Part shown: in pieces, positions 19,302-31,655 of the stretch
Layout of the letters: each line of letters begins with the position of its first letter
Numbering within the stretch: position 1 is the stretch's first letter
Assembly (NCBI RefSeq): GCF_000710345.2
Contig: NZ_JHEL01000015.1
Span: 682,001-746,000 of the forward strand
Source of the DNA: Curtobacterium sp. S6
GTDB lineage: Bacteria; Actinomycetota; Actinomycetes; Actinomycetales; Micrococcaceae
Length of the DNA: 64,000 bases
Direction: 5' to 3'
Program-made: the position numbers and the translations under genes
Notes under the pieces: model-generated
What the model saw: only the letters and a program-made list of their open reading frames with translations
Told to the model about the DNA's origin: nothing
Database searches by the model: none

Positions 19302-20264
19302 CTACGACCGTTCGTCCCCCGGGGAGGGGAACAGTAGCGAGCGGGCTTCCTCCACCCCTAGCGGTCGGGTCTGGGCCTTGCGCGCTCGTCGCTTCTGACC
19401 CTCGGCCGTCTCACGGGTTCTGAGCTGATCCACCGACCGGGCTTGGTCCGGGGCACCGGTGCGAGGGCCCCCGACCAGGCTTTCTTCGACGGATCCGGGC
19501 TGAGCCTCGGAGGCTTTCGGTCCTTCGCCCGGGCCCCGGACGGACGGGCTCGCCTCGTCCGAGGCCGGCTCCTCGCGCTCGAGCTCTTCCCGAGTCACCA
19601 GCCGTGGGGCAACTTTCCGCAGCTCATCGAGGTCCAGGGCTCCAGCGCGCACGACGACGGGCCGTTCGCCGGTCGCGTCGATGATCGTCGAAGGGGCCGC
19701 CTCGGCGCTGGGTGTTTCCGCGGCGCGGCCCAGCGGACGTATCCCGCCGTCGACGATCAGCTCGACGCGGTCTCCCAGCTGTTCCGCGGCCTCCTGCGCG
19801 GTGGTCGCCGCGTTTTGCCCGGTCCGATTCGCCGACGAGACCGCCAAGGGCCCGGTCCGACGCAGGATCTCCCGGGTCAAGTCGTCGTTCGGGACCCGCA
19901 GGGCGACGGTCCCGTGGGTCTCGCCCAAATCCCAGTTCAAGGAGGGTTGCGAGTACACGATGAGGGTCAGGGCCCCGGGCCAAAAAGCCTCGGCGAGGGC
20001 CTCTGCGTCCGCGCTCAGATCGTCGGCCAGGCCGGGAAGAACACTCGCATCCGCGATGAGAACCGGCGGCGGCATGCGACGGGAGCGTCCTTTGGCGTTC
20101 AGGAGCTGCTGGACGCCTCCCCGGGAGAAGGCGTCCGCGGCGATGCCGTACACGGTGTCCGTCGGGATGACCGCGGTGCGACCGTCGAGGACGGCTTTCT
20201 CCACGGCCGCCAGCGCGGTCTCGCGATCCTCGGCGGTCTCTGCGGTGTAGACGGTTGCGTTCAC
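19302..20264 (-). CDS. tsaC: Threonylcarbamoyl-AMP synthase (Sua5/YwlC/TsaC family) with C-terminal tail
   Basis: The enzyme makes threonylcarbamoyl-AMP from Thr, bicarbonate and ATP for the t6A37 modification of ANN-decoding tRNAs. The YrdC domain fills residues 1-210: IPTDTVYGIAADA, the substrate-binding KGRSRRMPPP, and SSANRTGQ. The remaining ~105 residues are not a standard Sua5 domain but a low-complexity charged tail (EREEPASDEASPSVRG onwards). The start is a GTG at 20264 with a poor ribosome-binding site. It lies 55 nt downstream of prmC in the conserved prfA-prmC-sua5 order. Confidence 0.93.
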   Translation of the reverse strand: MNATVYTAETAEDRETALAAVEKAVLDGRTAVIPTDTVYGIAADAFSRGGVQQLLNAKGRSRRMPPPVLIADASVLPGLADDLSADAEALAEAFWPGALTLIVYSQPSLNWDLGETHGTVALRVPNDDLTREILRRTGPLAVSSANRTGQNAATTAQEAAEQLGDRVELIVDGGIRPLGRAAETPSAEAAPSTIIDATGERPVVVRAGALDLDELRKVAPRLVTREELEREEPASDEASPSVRGPGEGPKASEAQPGSVEESLVGGPRTGAPDQARSVDQLRTRETAEGQKRRARKAQTRPLGVEEARSLLFPSPGDERS

Positions 20265-20319
20265 AGGTGATGCGTCTTTCGTTGCGTGATGGTTGGCCCG
20301 GTGGCTTGCCGGAGATTTC

Positions 20320-21279
20320 TCATCCCCCAGCGTATCCCTTCGTCGCCCGCGGACGACCGGTGAGATCCGGCACCGTGACCACGTCGGTGAATCCTGCCGA
20401 TGCGAACAACGCCGCGGCGGGTTCCTCCTGAACTTCGGCGTGCTCCATGATCAGCAGGCCGCCGGGGCGCAGCAGGCGCGCGGCCCGACGGACGAAGGCG
20501 GTGGGAATCGCCATCCCATCGGCGGACCCTCCGTAGAGGGCCATCTCGGGATCGTGGTGGGCCACCTCGGGGTCTCGGGGCACCGCGGCCGTCGGGATAT
20601 ACGGCGGATTGGTCACCACAGCGTCGACAGCGCCTTCCCAACCGGGAAGTGCGCGGGCCGCGTCTTCGGTGCGGATCTCGACGCGGTCGGCGATTGCCGG
20701 CCCACCGGCCAAGGCGAAGGCCGTCGAGGCGTTGCGGCGTGCCCACGCGGCGGCGGTCTCGGACAGTTCGACCCCGATCACCCGGCTGCCGGGGTTCTCG
20801 TGCGCCGCGGCCAAGGCCAACGCCCCGGATCCGGTCGCCAGATCGACGATCACCGCGCGATCGGGAGTCTCGAGCGAGCCCACGTAGGCGTTGAGGTGGT
20901 CGATAAGAATTTCGGTCTCGGGTCGCGGGACAAAAACCCCCGGCCCGACCGACAGGGTCAGGTGTCGAAACGGCGCCCGCCCGGTCAGGTGTTGCAGAGG
21001 GACCCGCTCGGCCCGGGCCGCGATCAAGTCTTCGTACCCGTCCGGCGCGACCGCGGAACCCACCAGGGCACGCGCGGCGATCTGCCCGCGGCTCGGCTCG
21101 GCGCCGTCGGCGCCCCGAAACGCGTGGGCCGCCAGCAATTCCGCCTCGGCCCGGGCCGAAACGATACCCGCCGCGGCCAGACGGCGCGTCGCGAGACGCA
21201 ACGCGCCGTCGAGCGGCAGGCCGTCGAGGGGCTGCTCCTCGCCCGGCCCCGGCGAATCGGATAAAGGCTCGGTGCTCAC
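20320..21279 (-). CDS. prmC: Release factor glutamine methyltransferase
   Basis: PrmC (HemK) methylates the Gln of the GGQ motif in release factors; its substrate prfA is the gene just upstream. The SAM-binding motif is DLATGSGALALA (about 146-157), and the catalytic NPPY is at residues 224-227, followed by IPTAAVPRDPEVAHHDPEMAL. The N-terminal helical domain is preceded by about 22 disordered residues. The GTG at 21279 follows the prfA stop by 3 nt, so the two are probably translationally coupled. Confidence 0.95.
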   Translation of the reverse strand: MSTEPLSDSPGPGEEQPLDGLPLDGALRLATRRLAAAGIVSARAEAELLAAHAFRGADGAEPSRGQIAARALVGSAVAPDGYEDLIAARAERVPLQHLTGRAPFRHLTLSVGPGVFVPRPETEILIDHLNAYVGSLETPDRAVIVDLATGSGALALAAAHENPGSRVIGVELSETAAAWARRNASTAFALAGGPAIADRVEIRTEDAARALPGWEGAVDAVVTNPPYIPTAAVPRDPEVAHHDPEMALYGGSADGMAIPTAFVRRAARLLRPGGLLIMEHAEVQEEPAAALFASAGFTDVVTVPDLTGRPRATKGYAGG

Positions 21280-21282
21280 GAT

Positions 21283-22365
21283 CTACTCGGCGTCGTTGCC
21301 CAACGCGGCCAGTCGATGTTCCTCATCCATCTGGATGGCCGACTGAACCACGGCTTCGAGGTCTCCGCCCATGACGGTCTCGAGATTGTAGGCCTTGTAA
21401 CCGGTCCGATGGTCCGCGATGCGGTTCTCCGGGAAGTTATAGGTACGGATTCGCTCCGAACGGTCCATCGTCTTGACCTGCGATTTGCGGTGTTCGGCGG
21501 CCTCGGCGTCGAGCTGTTCCTGCTGGTGAGCGAGCAGGCGCGCGCGAAGCACGCGCATCGCGGCCTCACGATTCTGCAACTGGGACTTCTCGTTCTGCAT
21601 GGCCACGACGATCCCGGTCGGCAGGTGCGTGATGCGGACGGCGGAGTCGGTCGTGTTGACCGACTGTCCCCCGGGCCCCGAGGACCGATACACGTCGATC
21701 TTCAGGTCGTTCTGGCTGATCTCGATTTCTTCCGGCTCGTCGACCTCGGGGAACACCAGGACACCGGCCGCGGAGGTGTGAATGCGGCCCTGAGATTCGG
21801 TCACGGGAACGCGCTGAACGCGATGCACGCCACCCTCGTACTTCAGGTGGGCCCACACGCCTTCGGCCGGATCGTTGGAGTTACCCTTGACGGCCATCTG
21901 CACGTCTTTATATCCGCCCAGGTCGGATTCGGTCGACGAGATGATCTCGGTCTTCCACCCCTTATGTTCGGCATAGCGCGCGTACATCCTCAGCAGGTCC
22001 CCCGCGAACAACGCAGATTCGTCGCCGCCTTCACCGGCCTTGACCTCGAGGATCACGTTGCGCCCGTCGTCGGGGTCCCGCGGGATCAGCAACCGCCGAA
22101 GCCGCTCTTCGGACTCGCTCAGGGATTCCTCGAGCCCGGGAATCTCCGCGGCGAACTCGGTGTCCTCCTCGGCCATTTCTCGGGCGGCCTCAAGATCCCC
22201 TTCCAGCCCGCGCACCTTGCGGTACGCCTCGACGATGCCGTTCAGCTCCGAGTAGCGACGACCCAGCTTGCGGGCCTTCACCTGGTCGGCGTGGACCGCG
22301 GGGTCGGCCAGCTGCTGCTGCAACTCTTGGTGCTCATCGAGCAGGGATTGGATGGAATCGAACAT
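21283..22365 (-). CDS. prfA: Peptide chain release factor 1
   Basis: RF1 reads UAA and UAG and triggers peptide release. The GGQ motif is at residues 232-234 ([14 protein letters not shown]) and the stop-codon discriminator PVT at 187-189 ([14 protein letters not shown]), a variant of the RF1 PXT motif rather than the SPF of RF2. The length of 360 is normal. It lies about 130 nt downstream of rho; no rpmE gene separates them, unlike in M. tuberculosis. Confidence 0.97.
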   Translation of the reverse strand: MFDSIQSLLDEHQELQQQLADPAVHADQVKARKLGRRYSELNGIVEAYRKVRGLEGDLEAAREMAEEDTEFAAEIPGLEESLSESEERLRRLLIPRDPDDGRNVILEVKAGEGGDESALFAGDLLRMYARYAEHKGWKTEIISSTESDLGGYKDVQMAVKGNSNDPAEGVWAHLKYEGGVHRVQRVPVTESQGRIHTSAAGVLVFPEVDEPEEIEISQNDLKIDVYRSSGPGGQSVNTTDSAVRITHLPTGIVVAMQNEKSQLQNREAAMRVLRARLLAHQQEQLDAEAAEHRKSQVKTMDRSERIRTYNFPENRIADHRTGYKAYNLETVMGGDLEAVVQSAIQMDEEHRLAALGNDAE

Positions 22366-22446
22366 TGAGGTCCTCGGTGATCGTCACGAAAGGTGGTGTG
22401 GCCTTCAGTATTTCATCTCCAGGCGCGACCACTGCGCTCGGACGGC

Positions 22447-22488
22447 AAAAAACCGACGCCCGTCCACTCGGTGGATCGGGCGCCGGTT
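22447..22488 (-). terminator. Intrinsic terminator of rho
   Basis: Nine bases after the rho stop, the minus strand carries a long stem (12 bp with one mismatch plus an inner 5-bp stem) followed directly by six T residues (plus-strand A run 22447-22452). This is the most canonical rho-independent terminator in the window, and it separates rho from prfA. Confidence 0.8.
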
Positions 22489-22496
22489 CAGGGAAG

Positions 22497-24617
<2,121 letters not shown>

Positions 24618-24980
24618 GAAGGATCCTTCCCCCTCGACGTGGCTTGGCCTCTGAAACGCAAGCCGAATATTGATGGTCTGCGCACATCGCCAGAATTGAT
24701 GCGATATGCGCGCAATCCACGTGCCAGATAGCCCGCGGATCAATGACGCGGTTCATTCCCTCACATCACCCCGAAAAAATATTCGGGGCAGCCCACCGAA
24801 AAGTTTTCCTGTGGATAGAGTTCACGCGGCGCCAGGCCGCGTCGCCCTCATTCCGAAAACCTCAGTGTTGAGGGACGTGTTTCCAACGCGTCCACCCGCC
24901 AGATCGGCGGGACTTCACAATCCGGTCTCATGGACTCAGCTACCTCAAGGTAGGGAGTCCGACCGTCAAACCCCGACGCT
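24618..24980 (-). promoter_or_regulatory. 363-nt region between thrB and rho (rho leader, no gene)
   Basis: No coding frame with a plausible start was found. The segment holds three inverted repeats. One at 24932-24960 (GGACTC/GAGTCC outer arms), 20 nt after the thrB stop, may act as a weak terminator. A GCGGC/GCCGC hairpin lies at 24836-24850, and an A/T-loop hairpin (CCCCGAA/TTCGGGG) at 24769-24788. Rho genes are commonly autoregulated in a long leader, so this may be an attenuation region. No convincing -35/-10 pair was identified. Confidence 0.5.
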
Positions 24981-26000
24981 TCAGAAAAGGCCGGCGGGTT
25001 TGCTGTGTTCCACTATAACACCGTTCCGGTCCACGGTCAGCTTTTCGACGGTCCAGGCGATTTGCCGCTCCCCCATGTTCTGGTCGGGATCCTCCGCACA
25101 CTGCGCGATGGCGTCCACGGCACGGTCGGCTTCCGCCTCGTTGGGAGCGAGCGTCAGCACCGTGGGACCGGCGCCCGAGATGATCGCCGGCAGGCCCCGA
25201 CCGCGCAGGTGCGCGACGAGGGCCGCGCTCGGGGGCATCGCGCTGGCCCGATATTGCTGGTGCAGCAGGTCTTCGGTGCCCGCGAAGAGCTCGCTCGGGG
25301 CGTCCTTCATCGCGTGAACCAGAAGCGCCGCACGCCCGCTATTGACCGAGGCCTCACGGTGAGGAACGCTCTCGGGGATAAGCCCCCGTGCGATCCGGGT
25401 GGGCACCTCGTAGTCGGGAACCGCCACGACCGGCACGATCTCCGAGGCGACCGACACCGGAACAGAGTGGAAGCCGTCGGCGGTCGAATAGGAGATGACG
25501 AGGCCGCCAAACAGCGAGGGGGCCACGTTGTCGGGGTGCCCCTCCATCTGCGAACAGATCTGGAGCACCGCGTTCTGGGACAGCCGCGCCTGCTCCGGGA
25601 CCATGGCGTTGGCCGCCACCACGCCGGCGACGATCGCCGAGGCCGATGAACCCATCCCGCGGGAATGCGGGATGCGGTTGTGAGCCGTGATCCTCAGTCC
25701 CGGCAACTCAAGCAACCCGATGGCCTTCCACGCGGTGCGCATGGCCCGGACGATGAGGTGCGCCTCGGTCTGGGGAACTTCCTCTGCTCCTTCCCCGCTC
25801 AACTCGAAGCTCAGAGGGCCTTCTGTCCGCTCGACCGTGATGTCGTCATACCGGCCGAGGGCGAGCCCTAAACTGTCATAGCCCGGTCCCACGTTGCCCG
25901 TGGACGCGGGGACGCGCACTCGGACGCTGGTTCCGAGGGGGATCAGCTCGGGGCCGTATGAGGCGGCGGACTCGCCGTCGACGAGGGGTGAGGTCTCCAT
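24981..26000 (-). CDS. thrB: Homoserine kinase
   Basis: ThrB phosphorylates homoserine with ATP, the step before threonine synthase. It is a GHMP kinase of 339 residues: N-terminal substrate strand VRVPASTGNVGPGYDSLGLALG, ATP-binding loop PHSRGMGSSASAIVAG, and the C-terminal motif LPAIISGAGPTVLTL. The ATG at 26000 lies 10 nt after the thrC stop; longer in-frame upstream sequence overlaps thrC and is rejected. Confidence 0.96.
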   Translation of the reverse strand: METSPLVDGESAASYGPELIPLGTSVRVRVPASTGNVGPGYDSLGLALGRYDDITVERTEGPLSFELSGEGAEEVPQTEAHLIVRAMRTAWKAIGLLELPGLRITAHNRIPHSRGMGSSASAIVAGVVAANAMVPEQARLSQNAVLQICSQMEGHPDNVAPSLFGGLVISYSTADGFHSVPVSVASEIVPVVAVPDYEVPTRIARGLIPESVPHREASVNSGRAALLVHAMKDAPSELFAGTEDLLHQQYRASAMPPSAALVAHLRGRGLPAIISGAGPTVLTLAPNEAEADRAVDAIAQCAEDPDQNMGERQIAWTVEKLTVDRNGVIVEHSKPAGLF

Positions 26001-26010
26001 GCTCGACGCC

Positions 26011-27111
26011 CTAGGCCAGGCCGAGCGCGTCGGCGACCGACACCACGTCGAAGTCCACGGTCTTCGGCTCGACGTCGGCGCCGTCGGCCCCCCGCAGGGC
26101 CCACTGCGGGTCCTTGAGCCCGTGTCCCGTGACGGTGATGACAATGGTTTTACCCTCGGGGGCCTCCCCCGCACGGTGCTTCTTCAGCAGGCCCGCGACG
26201 CCGGCTGCGGAAGCGGGCTCGACGAAGACGCCCTCCTTCGACGACAGCCACCGGTGGGCTTCGAGGATCTCGGCGTCGGTCACGGCGTCGATGAGTCCGC
26301 CCGATTCATCGCGGGCCGCGATGGCCTTGTCCCACGAAGCGGGATTGCCGATGCGGATCGCCGTGGCGATCGTGTCCGGTTCCGAAATGGGGTGACCCTG
26401 AACGATGGGAGCCGCACCGGCCGCCTGGAAGCCCCACATCGCGGGGCGTTTGGTCGACACGGCCGGGAGGGTTTCGCCCGCCGAATTCACGTACGGCTCG
26501 GAGTACTCTTGGTAGCCCTTCCAGTACGCGGTGATGTTGCCCGCGTTGCCCACCGGCAGCACGTGGTAGTCGGGCGCGTCGCCCAGGACGTCGACGACCT
26601 CGAAGGCACCGGTCTTCTGTCCTTCGATGCGTGCCGGGTTGACCGAGTTGACCAGGAAGACGGGGTAGCTCTCCGCGAGCTTGCGCGCGACCTCGAGGCA
26701 GTTGTCGAAGTTTCCGTTCACCTGGATCAGTTCGGCGCCGTGGGCGATGGCCTGCGAGAGCTTGCCCATCGCGATCTTGCCTTCGGGGACCAGCACCGCG
26801 CACGTGAGCCCGGCCTGCGTCGCGTAGGCCGCCGCGGAGGCGGACGTGTTCCCGGTCGAGGCGCACACCACGGCCTCGGCGCCCTGTTCCTTGGCCGCGG
26901 TGATTGCCATGGTCATACCGCGGTCCTTGAAGGAACCGGTGGGGTTCATGCCCTCAAACTTGATGTAGACGTCGTTGCCGGTGTGTTCCGACAGTTTCGG
27001 CGCGCGGATCAGCGGGGTTCCGCCCTCCCCCAACGTCACGATGTTCTTCGGATCCGAGACCGGCAACCGGTCGATGTACTCGTTGATGACGCCTTGCCAG
27101 ACGTGTGCCAT
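26011..27111 (-). CDS. thrC: Threonine synthase
   Basis: ThrC converts O-phosphohomoserine to threonine with pyridoxal phosphate. It has 366 residues, with the PLP-binding Lys62 in [11 protein letters not shown] and the phosphate-binding SNTS-like segment [15 protein letters not shown]. It is the short bacterial class (as in Corynebacterium relatives and Bacillus). The ATG at 27111 has GAGGA upstream; the GTG at 27123 would add four residues. It lies between hom and thrB in a compact threonine operon. Confidence 0.96.
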   Translation of the reverse strand: MAHVWQGVINEYIDRLPVSDPKNIVTLGEGGTPLIRAPKLSEHTGNDVYIKFEGMNPTGSFKDRGMTMAITAAKEQGAEAVVCASTGNTSASAAAYATQAGLTCAVLVPEGKIAMGKLSQAIAHGAELIQVNGNFDNCLEVARKLAESYPVFLVNSVNPARIEGQKTGAFEVVDVLGDAPDYHVLPVGNAGNITAYWKGYQEYSEPYVNSAGETLPAVSTKRPAMWGFQAAGAAPIVQGHPISEPDTIATAIRIGNPASWDKAIAARDESGGLIDAVTDAEILEAHRWLSSKEGVFVEPASAAGVAGLLKKHRAGEAPEGKTIVITVTGHGLKDPQWALRGADGADVEPKTVDFDVVSVADALGLA

Positions 27112-27170
27112 GGGTTTCCTCACGTGTTAACGGGCCGGGACCGTCCCGGCCGTGGGGGTAGTTGGGGTGC

Positions 27171-28469
27171 TCAGCCTTCGACCTGGATGACCGAGGTGAC
27201 GTTGTACACCGTGGGCAGAGAGGTCAATTCGGCGATCGTCGACCGAAGGTCCTCGTTGCTGGTCTTATGCGTCACGATGCGGATCGTGGCGTGGTCGCCC
27301 GCGGTGTCCTCCCGCTCACGGTGCTTGGCCTGGTGCATGGTCTCGATCGAGACCCCGTGCTCGGCGAAGACGTTGGCGATCTTGGCCAGGACGCCCAGCT
27401 GGTCCCTGACCTCCAGCCCGACCGTGTATCGCGAGACGACGTTGGATAGCGACGTCGCCGCGAGACCGAGGTAGGAGTAGTCCGGCACGCCGGGACCGCC
27501 CAGGACGCTACGCCGGGCGAGGGATACGAAATCGCCCATCACCGCCGATGCCGTGGGCGCTCCCCCCGCACCGGGGCCGTAGAACATGAGCTCCCCCGCG
27601 TCCCGAGACTCCACGAAGACCGCGTTGTAGGCGTCGTGGACGCTCGCGAGGGGGTGGGAGCGCGGGATCAGGGCCGGGTTGACACGGATGTTCACGCCCT
27701 CGCCGTCACGCTCGCACACCGAGAGCAACTTGATGACGTATCCGTCGTTGGCCGCGGCGGTGACGTCGTCGGCCGTGATATCCGAAATTCCGGTGCAGTG
27801 GACGTCGTCGATGTGGAACTCCGAGTGGAAAGCCAACGACGCGACGATCGCTGCCTTGGCCGCGGCGTCATGGCCCTCCACGTCGGCAGTGGGATCCGCC
27901 TCGGCATAGCCGAGACGCTGCGCCTCGGCCAGGACCTCGTCGAAGTCCGCGCCCCGTGCGTCCATCGCGTCGAGCATGAAATTGGTGGTCCCGTTCATGA
28001 TCCCGAGGACCCGCGTGATGTGGTCACCGGCCAGGGAGTCACGCAGGGGGCGAAGAATCGGGATCGCTCCGGCGACGGCGGCTTCGAAGGAGAACTGGGC
28101 CCCCGACTGTCGGGCGGCGGTCATGAGTTCGGCACCGTGGGCCGCGATCAGGGCCTTATTTCCGGACACCACGTGTTTACCCGCCGCCAGCGCGTGGAGA
28201 ATACGGGTTTTCGCCGGTTCCAGGCCTCCGGTCAATTCGATCACGACGTCGGCCCGATCGATCAGGGACTCGGCATCCGTCGTGTAGAGGGCGTCGGCCG
28301 CCTTGTAGTCTCGCGGCGTATCCACGGAACGGACCGCGATGCCGATGAGTTCGGGCGTCCCCCCGATGCGCTGGGCGAGTTCGTCACGGTCCTCCGTCAG
28401 GATCCGGGCTACCTGCGATCCCACGGTTCCGGCGCCGAGAAGCGCCACCTTGATGGTCGATTCCGTCAT
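27171..28469 (-). CDS. hom: Homoserine dehydrogenase
   Basis: The NAD(P)H-dependent enzyme reduces aspartate semialdehyde to homoserine. It has 432 residues: dinucleotide motif LLGAGTVGS (10-18), the KHVVSGNKALIAAHG segment, the catalytic block GIMNGTTNFMLDAM...GYAEADPTADVEGHDAAAK, and a C-terminal ACT domain (QLGVLAKIANVFAEHGVSIETM), the usual site of threonine feedback. Translation starts at ATG 28469, 30 nt after the lysA stop. Confidence 0.97.
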   Translation of the reverse strand: MTESTIKVALLGAGTVGSQVARILTEDRDELAQRIGGTPELIGIAVRSVDTPRDYKAADALYTTDAESLIDRADVVIELTGGLEPAKTRILHALAAGKHVVSGNKALIAAHGAELMTAARQSGAQFSFEAAVAGAIPILRPLRDSLAGDHITRVLGIMNGTTNFMLDAMDARGADFDEVLAEAQRLGYAEADPTADVEGHDAAAKAAIVASLAFHSEFHIDDVHCTGISDITADDVTAAANDGYVIKLLSVCERDGEGVNIRVNPALIPRSHPLASVHDAYNAVFVESRDAGELMFYGPGAGGAPTASAVMGDFVSLARRSVLGGPGVPDYSYLGLAATSLSNVVSRYTVGLEVRDQLGVLAKIANVFAEHGVSIETMHQAKHREREDTAGDHATIRIVTHKTSNEDLRSTIAELTSLPTVYNVTSVIQVEG

Positions 28470-28499
28470 GAATTCTCCTAGCTGTTTCCGGGCGCTGTC

Positions 28500-29987
28500 C
28501 TATAGACCGGCGTCCCGGGCGAAAAGATCGTCCTCGGTTTCGCCCCGCACGATGGTGCGCGGAGCAACCCCCGAAGAGGTGGCCACCACGCCGGGGCGGG
28601 GCAGATAGTTGTAGTTGCTCGACAGGGCCCAGCAGTACGCTCCCGTCGCGGCCACCGCCAGGACGTCGCCGCTCCGCAGGTCGGCCGGGAGGTAGCAGTA
28701 TCTGACGACGATGTCCCCGGACTCGCAGTGCTTGCCGACCACGCGGGAGAGCACCTGGGTTCCTTCCGGCGTGCGGTTGGCCAGTGTCACGGTGTAGTCC
28801 GCGTCGTAGAGAACGGGCCGGGCGTTGTCCGACATGCCGCCATCCACGGAGACGTACCGCCGAACCTGGGTGCCTCCCGGCTCGGTGTCAACGGCCACGT
28901 CCTTGAGGGTTCCGACCGTGTAGAGCGTCGCGCCGGCCGGTCCCGTGAGGGCGCGACCGGGTTCGATGGACACGTGAGGGATCGAAATTCCCATGGACGT
29001 GCAGGTCGATGTCACGACGGCCGCCAGGTCACCGGCGATGTCCGCCGGCCGCCGGGGCCGATCACCGGCGATGTAGCCGATGCCGTACCCGCCGCCGATG
29101 TCGAGTTCGGGGATATCGCGCTCGATCCGTCGGCTCACCTCGGCCATCAGACCCAGCACCCGTTCGGCCGCGAGACCGAAGCCGTCGGCGGAGAAGATCT
29201 GCGATCCAATGTGCGAGTGGAATCCGCGCAGGTCCACGTTGTCTAGGGAGTCGGCCACGAGGCCCGCCAGCAGCGCCGCGGAGTCCGATGGGGACAGCCC
29301 CAGGGCGCTCCAGAGCCCTTCCCCGATGACCTCGCGGACCAAGGCCGCGGTGCCCTCGGCGAGGGAAACCCCAAATTTCTGGTCCTCGTGCGCCGTCGCG
29401 ATGAAGTCGTGGGTCTCGGCGTGGACCCCCGGGGTCACGCGGATCATGACCGGGGCGGTCACGCCAAGCTCACGTGCCTGGCGGTCGATCAGAAACAGTT
29501 CGGGCACGGAATCGGCGACGATGCGGCCCACCCCCGCCGACAAGGCCCGGCGGATCTCGTCCACGGACTTGTTATTGCCGTGCAGGGCGATGCGTCCGGC
29601 AGGCATGCCGGCCGCCAGCCCGAGGGCCAGCTCGCCGCCCGAGGCCGTGTCCAGGTTCAGGCCTTCGTCACGGGCCCACCGAGCGACGGAAGCACAGAGA
29701 AACGCCTTGCCCGCGTAGTACACGGAGACCTCGGCGCCCTTCTGCGCGAAGGCTTCCTCGAAGGCCGCGCGATACTCCCGCGCCCTGGAGCGAAAGGTGT
29801 CCTCCGAGTAGACGTAGGCGGGGGTTCCGAAGTCTCGGACCAGGTCAGTCACGGGATGCCCGTCGACGGTCATCTCGCCCGAGGCGTCACGCTGGAAGGA
29901 CGGGGTCCAAATCGAGGGATCGAGAGCGGCGGGGTCCGCCGGAACGCTCAGCCAGTCCGGAACGAGCGTCGTGTCGGAGCCACTCAT
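28500..29987 (-). CDS. lysA: Diaminopimelate decarboxylase
   Basis: LysA decarboxylates meso-diaminopimelate to lysine. The 495-residue fold-type III PLP enzyme has Lys94 (YYAGKAFLC) as the cofactor lysine, the GGGYGIGY phosphate-binding loop, the substrate-binding EPGRALTGPAG segment and the CESGD motif. Its ATG directly follows the argS stop (TAAATG), giving tight coupling in the argS-lysA-hom-thrC-thrB order known from corynebacteria and mycobacteria. Confidence 0.97.
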   Translation of the reverse strand: MSGSDTTLVPDWLSVPADPAALDPSIWTPSFQRDASGEMTVDGHPVTDLVRDFGTPAYVYSEDTFRSRAREYRAAFEEAFAQKGAEVSVYYAGKAFLCASVARWARDEGLNLDTASGGELALGLAAGMPAGRIALHGNNKSVDEIRRALSAGVGRIVADSVPELFLIDRQARELGVTAPVMIRVTPGVHAETHDFIATAHEDQKFGVSLAEGTAALVREVIGEGLWSALGLSPSDSAALLAGLVADSLDNVDLRGFHSHIGSQIFSADGFGLAAERVLGLMAEVSRRIERDIPELDIGGGYGIGYIAGDRPRRPADIAGDLAAVVTSTCTSMGISIPHVSIEPGRALTGPAGATLYTVGTLKDVAVDTEPGGTQVRRYVSVDGGMSDNARPVLYDADYTVTLANRTPEGTQVLSRVVGKHCESGDIVVRYCYLPADLRSGDVLAVAATGAYCWALSSNYNYLPRPGVVATSSGVAPRTIVRGETEDDLFARDAGL

Positions 29988-31646
29988 TTACATCCTCTCC
30001 GGGGCGCTGACGCCCAGCAGGTCCAGCCCGTTGGCGAGGACCTGAGTCGTCGCGTCGTTGAGGGCCAGACGCGTGCGATGCGTAGTGGTGATCTCCTCCT
30101 CGCCCTTGGGCGCGACGCGGCAGGAGTCGTACCAGCGGTGGTACGCGCCCGCGAGGCGCTCCAGATAGCGGGCGACCCGGTGCGGCTCGCGCAATTCGGC
30201 GGATTCGGCGACGACGCCCGGGAACTGCCCCAATGCCGCCAGGAGATCTTCGTCGGCGGCAGAGTCGAGCAGGGAAGCCTCAAAGGTGTCCTCGGACCGC
30301 GTGACCCCGGTGTCGGCGGCGTTGCGGGCCACGGCGCAGGTCCGGGCGTGCGCGTACTGCACGTAGAACACCGGGTTTTCGTTGGACCTCTTGGTCAGCA
30401 GGTCCAAATCGATGTCGATGTTGGAGTCCACGGAGAACCGTGTGAGCGAATACCGCGCGGCGTCGACGCCGACGATGTCCACGAGGTCCTCGAGAGTCAC
30501 CACTGTCCCGGCCCGCTTGGACATGCGCAGGGCCTCGCCGTCACGCACCAGGTTGACCATCTGACCGATCATGACCTCGACGGCGTCGGGGTTGTCCCCG
30601 ATCGCGGCCGCCGCGGCTTTGAGGCGGGCGATGTATCCGTGGTGGTCGGCGCCCAGCATGTAGATCGCCAGATCGGCACCGCGGCGGCGCTTGTCCGCGA
30701 TGTACGCGATGTCTCCGGCAATGTAGGCGGCGTTGCCGTCGGATTTGATGACCACGCGGTCTTTGTCGTCGCCGTAGTCGGTCGAGCGGAGCCACCACGC
30801 GCCATCGGCGAAGTAGAGAGCATCGCTCGTCTTCAGCTCTTCGAGGACCTTCTCGACGGCGCCCGAGTCAAACAGCGAGTTTTCGTGGAAATAGACGTCG
30901 AAGTCCACGCCGAAGTCGTGAAGGGACTTCTTGATCTCCTCGAACATCATGTCCACGCCGAGAGAACGGAAGACCTCCTGCGGGTCCGCCGACCCCAGGG
31001 CGTCCGGGGCCTGTTCCAGAACGCGGCGGGCGATCTCGCCGATGTATTCGCCGCCGTATCCATCCTCGGGGGTGCCCTCTCCGCGGGCGTCGGCCAAGAG
31101 GGACTTGGAGAACCTGTCGATCTGCGTGCCGTGGTCGTTGAAGTAGTACTCCCGGGTGACCTGGGCACCGTTGGCGATCAAGATGCGCGCCAACGAATCG
31201 CCGACGGCCGCCCACCGCGTTCCGCCCAGGTGGATGGGGCCGGTCGGGTTGGCCGAGACGAATTCCAGGTTGATGTGAGTTCCGGACAGTTTCTCGGAAC
31301 GGCCGTAGGCCGGACCGGCCTCGAGAATGGCCTGCGCCAAGATGCCGGCGGCCGCGGCGTCGAGAACGATGTTGAGGAACCCGGGCCCGGCGATGTCGAC
31401 GCGGGAGACCCCGTCGATGCCTTGAATGCGGGTCGCCAACAACGAGGCGACCTCGCGGGGGTTCTTGCCGACCTTCTTGCCCAGCTGAAGGGCGATGTTG
31501 GTGGCCCAGTCGCCATGATCCCGGTTCTTGGGTCGCTCGACCTTGACCTCGGGAATCGGCTGCCCCTCGGAGACGGCGAGCTCACCATCGGTCAGGGCCT
31601 GGTTCAGGCATTCGGAAATTGCTACGGAGAGTTCTTCGGGAGTCAC
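29988..31646 (-). CDS. argS: Arginyl-tRNA synthetase
   Basis: ArgS charges tRNA-Arg. The 552-residue class I synthetase shows the HIGH-type motif in [11 protein letters not shown], the KMSKS-type motif [16 protein letters not shown] and the C-terminal DALR anticodon domain ([11 protein letters not shown] ... [12 protein letters not shown]). The start is a GTG at 31646 with a poor ribosome-binding site. Only 9 nt separate it from the upstream urea-transporter stop, so either it is expressed by read-through from the urease operon or its promoter lies inside that gene. The cognate-type tRNA-Arg(CCG) lies 7.5 kb away. Confidence 0.96.
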   Translation of the reverse strand: MTPEELSVAISECLNQALTDGELAVSEGQPIPEVKVERPKNRDHGDWATNIALQLGKKVGKNPREVASLLATRIQGIDGVSRVDIAGPGFLNIVLDAAAAGILAQAILEAGPAYGRSEKLSGTHINLEFVSANPTGPIHLGGTRWAAVGDSLARILIANGAQVTREYYFNDHGTQIDRFSKSLLADARGEGTPEDGYGGEYIGEIARRVLEQAPDALGSADPQEVFRSLGVDMMFEEIKKSLHDFGVDFDVYFHENSLFDSGAVEKVLEELKTSDALYFADGAWWLRSTDYGDDKDRVVIKSDGNAAYIAGDIAYIADKRRRGADLAIYMLGADHHGYIARLKAAAAAIGDNPDAVEVMIGQMVNLVRDGEALRMSKRAGTVVTLEDLVDIVGVDAARYSLTRFSVDSNIDIDLDLLTKRSNENPVFYVQYAHARTCAVARNAADTGVTRSEDTFEASLLDSAADEDLLAALGQFPGVVAESAELREPHRVARYLERLAGAYHRWYDSCRVAPKGEEEITTTHRTRLALNDATTQVLANGLDLLGVSAPERM

Positions 31647-31655
31647 TTGTCCAGT

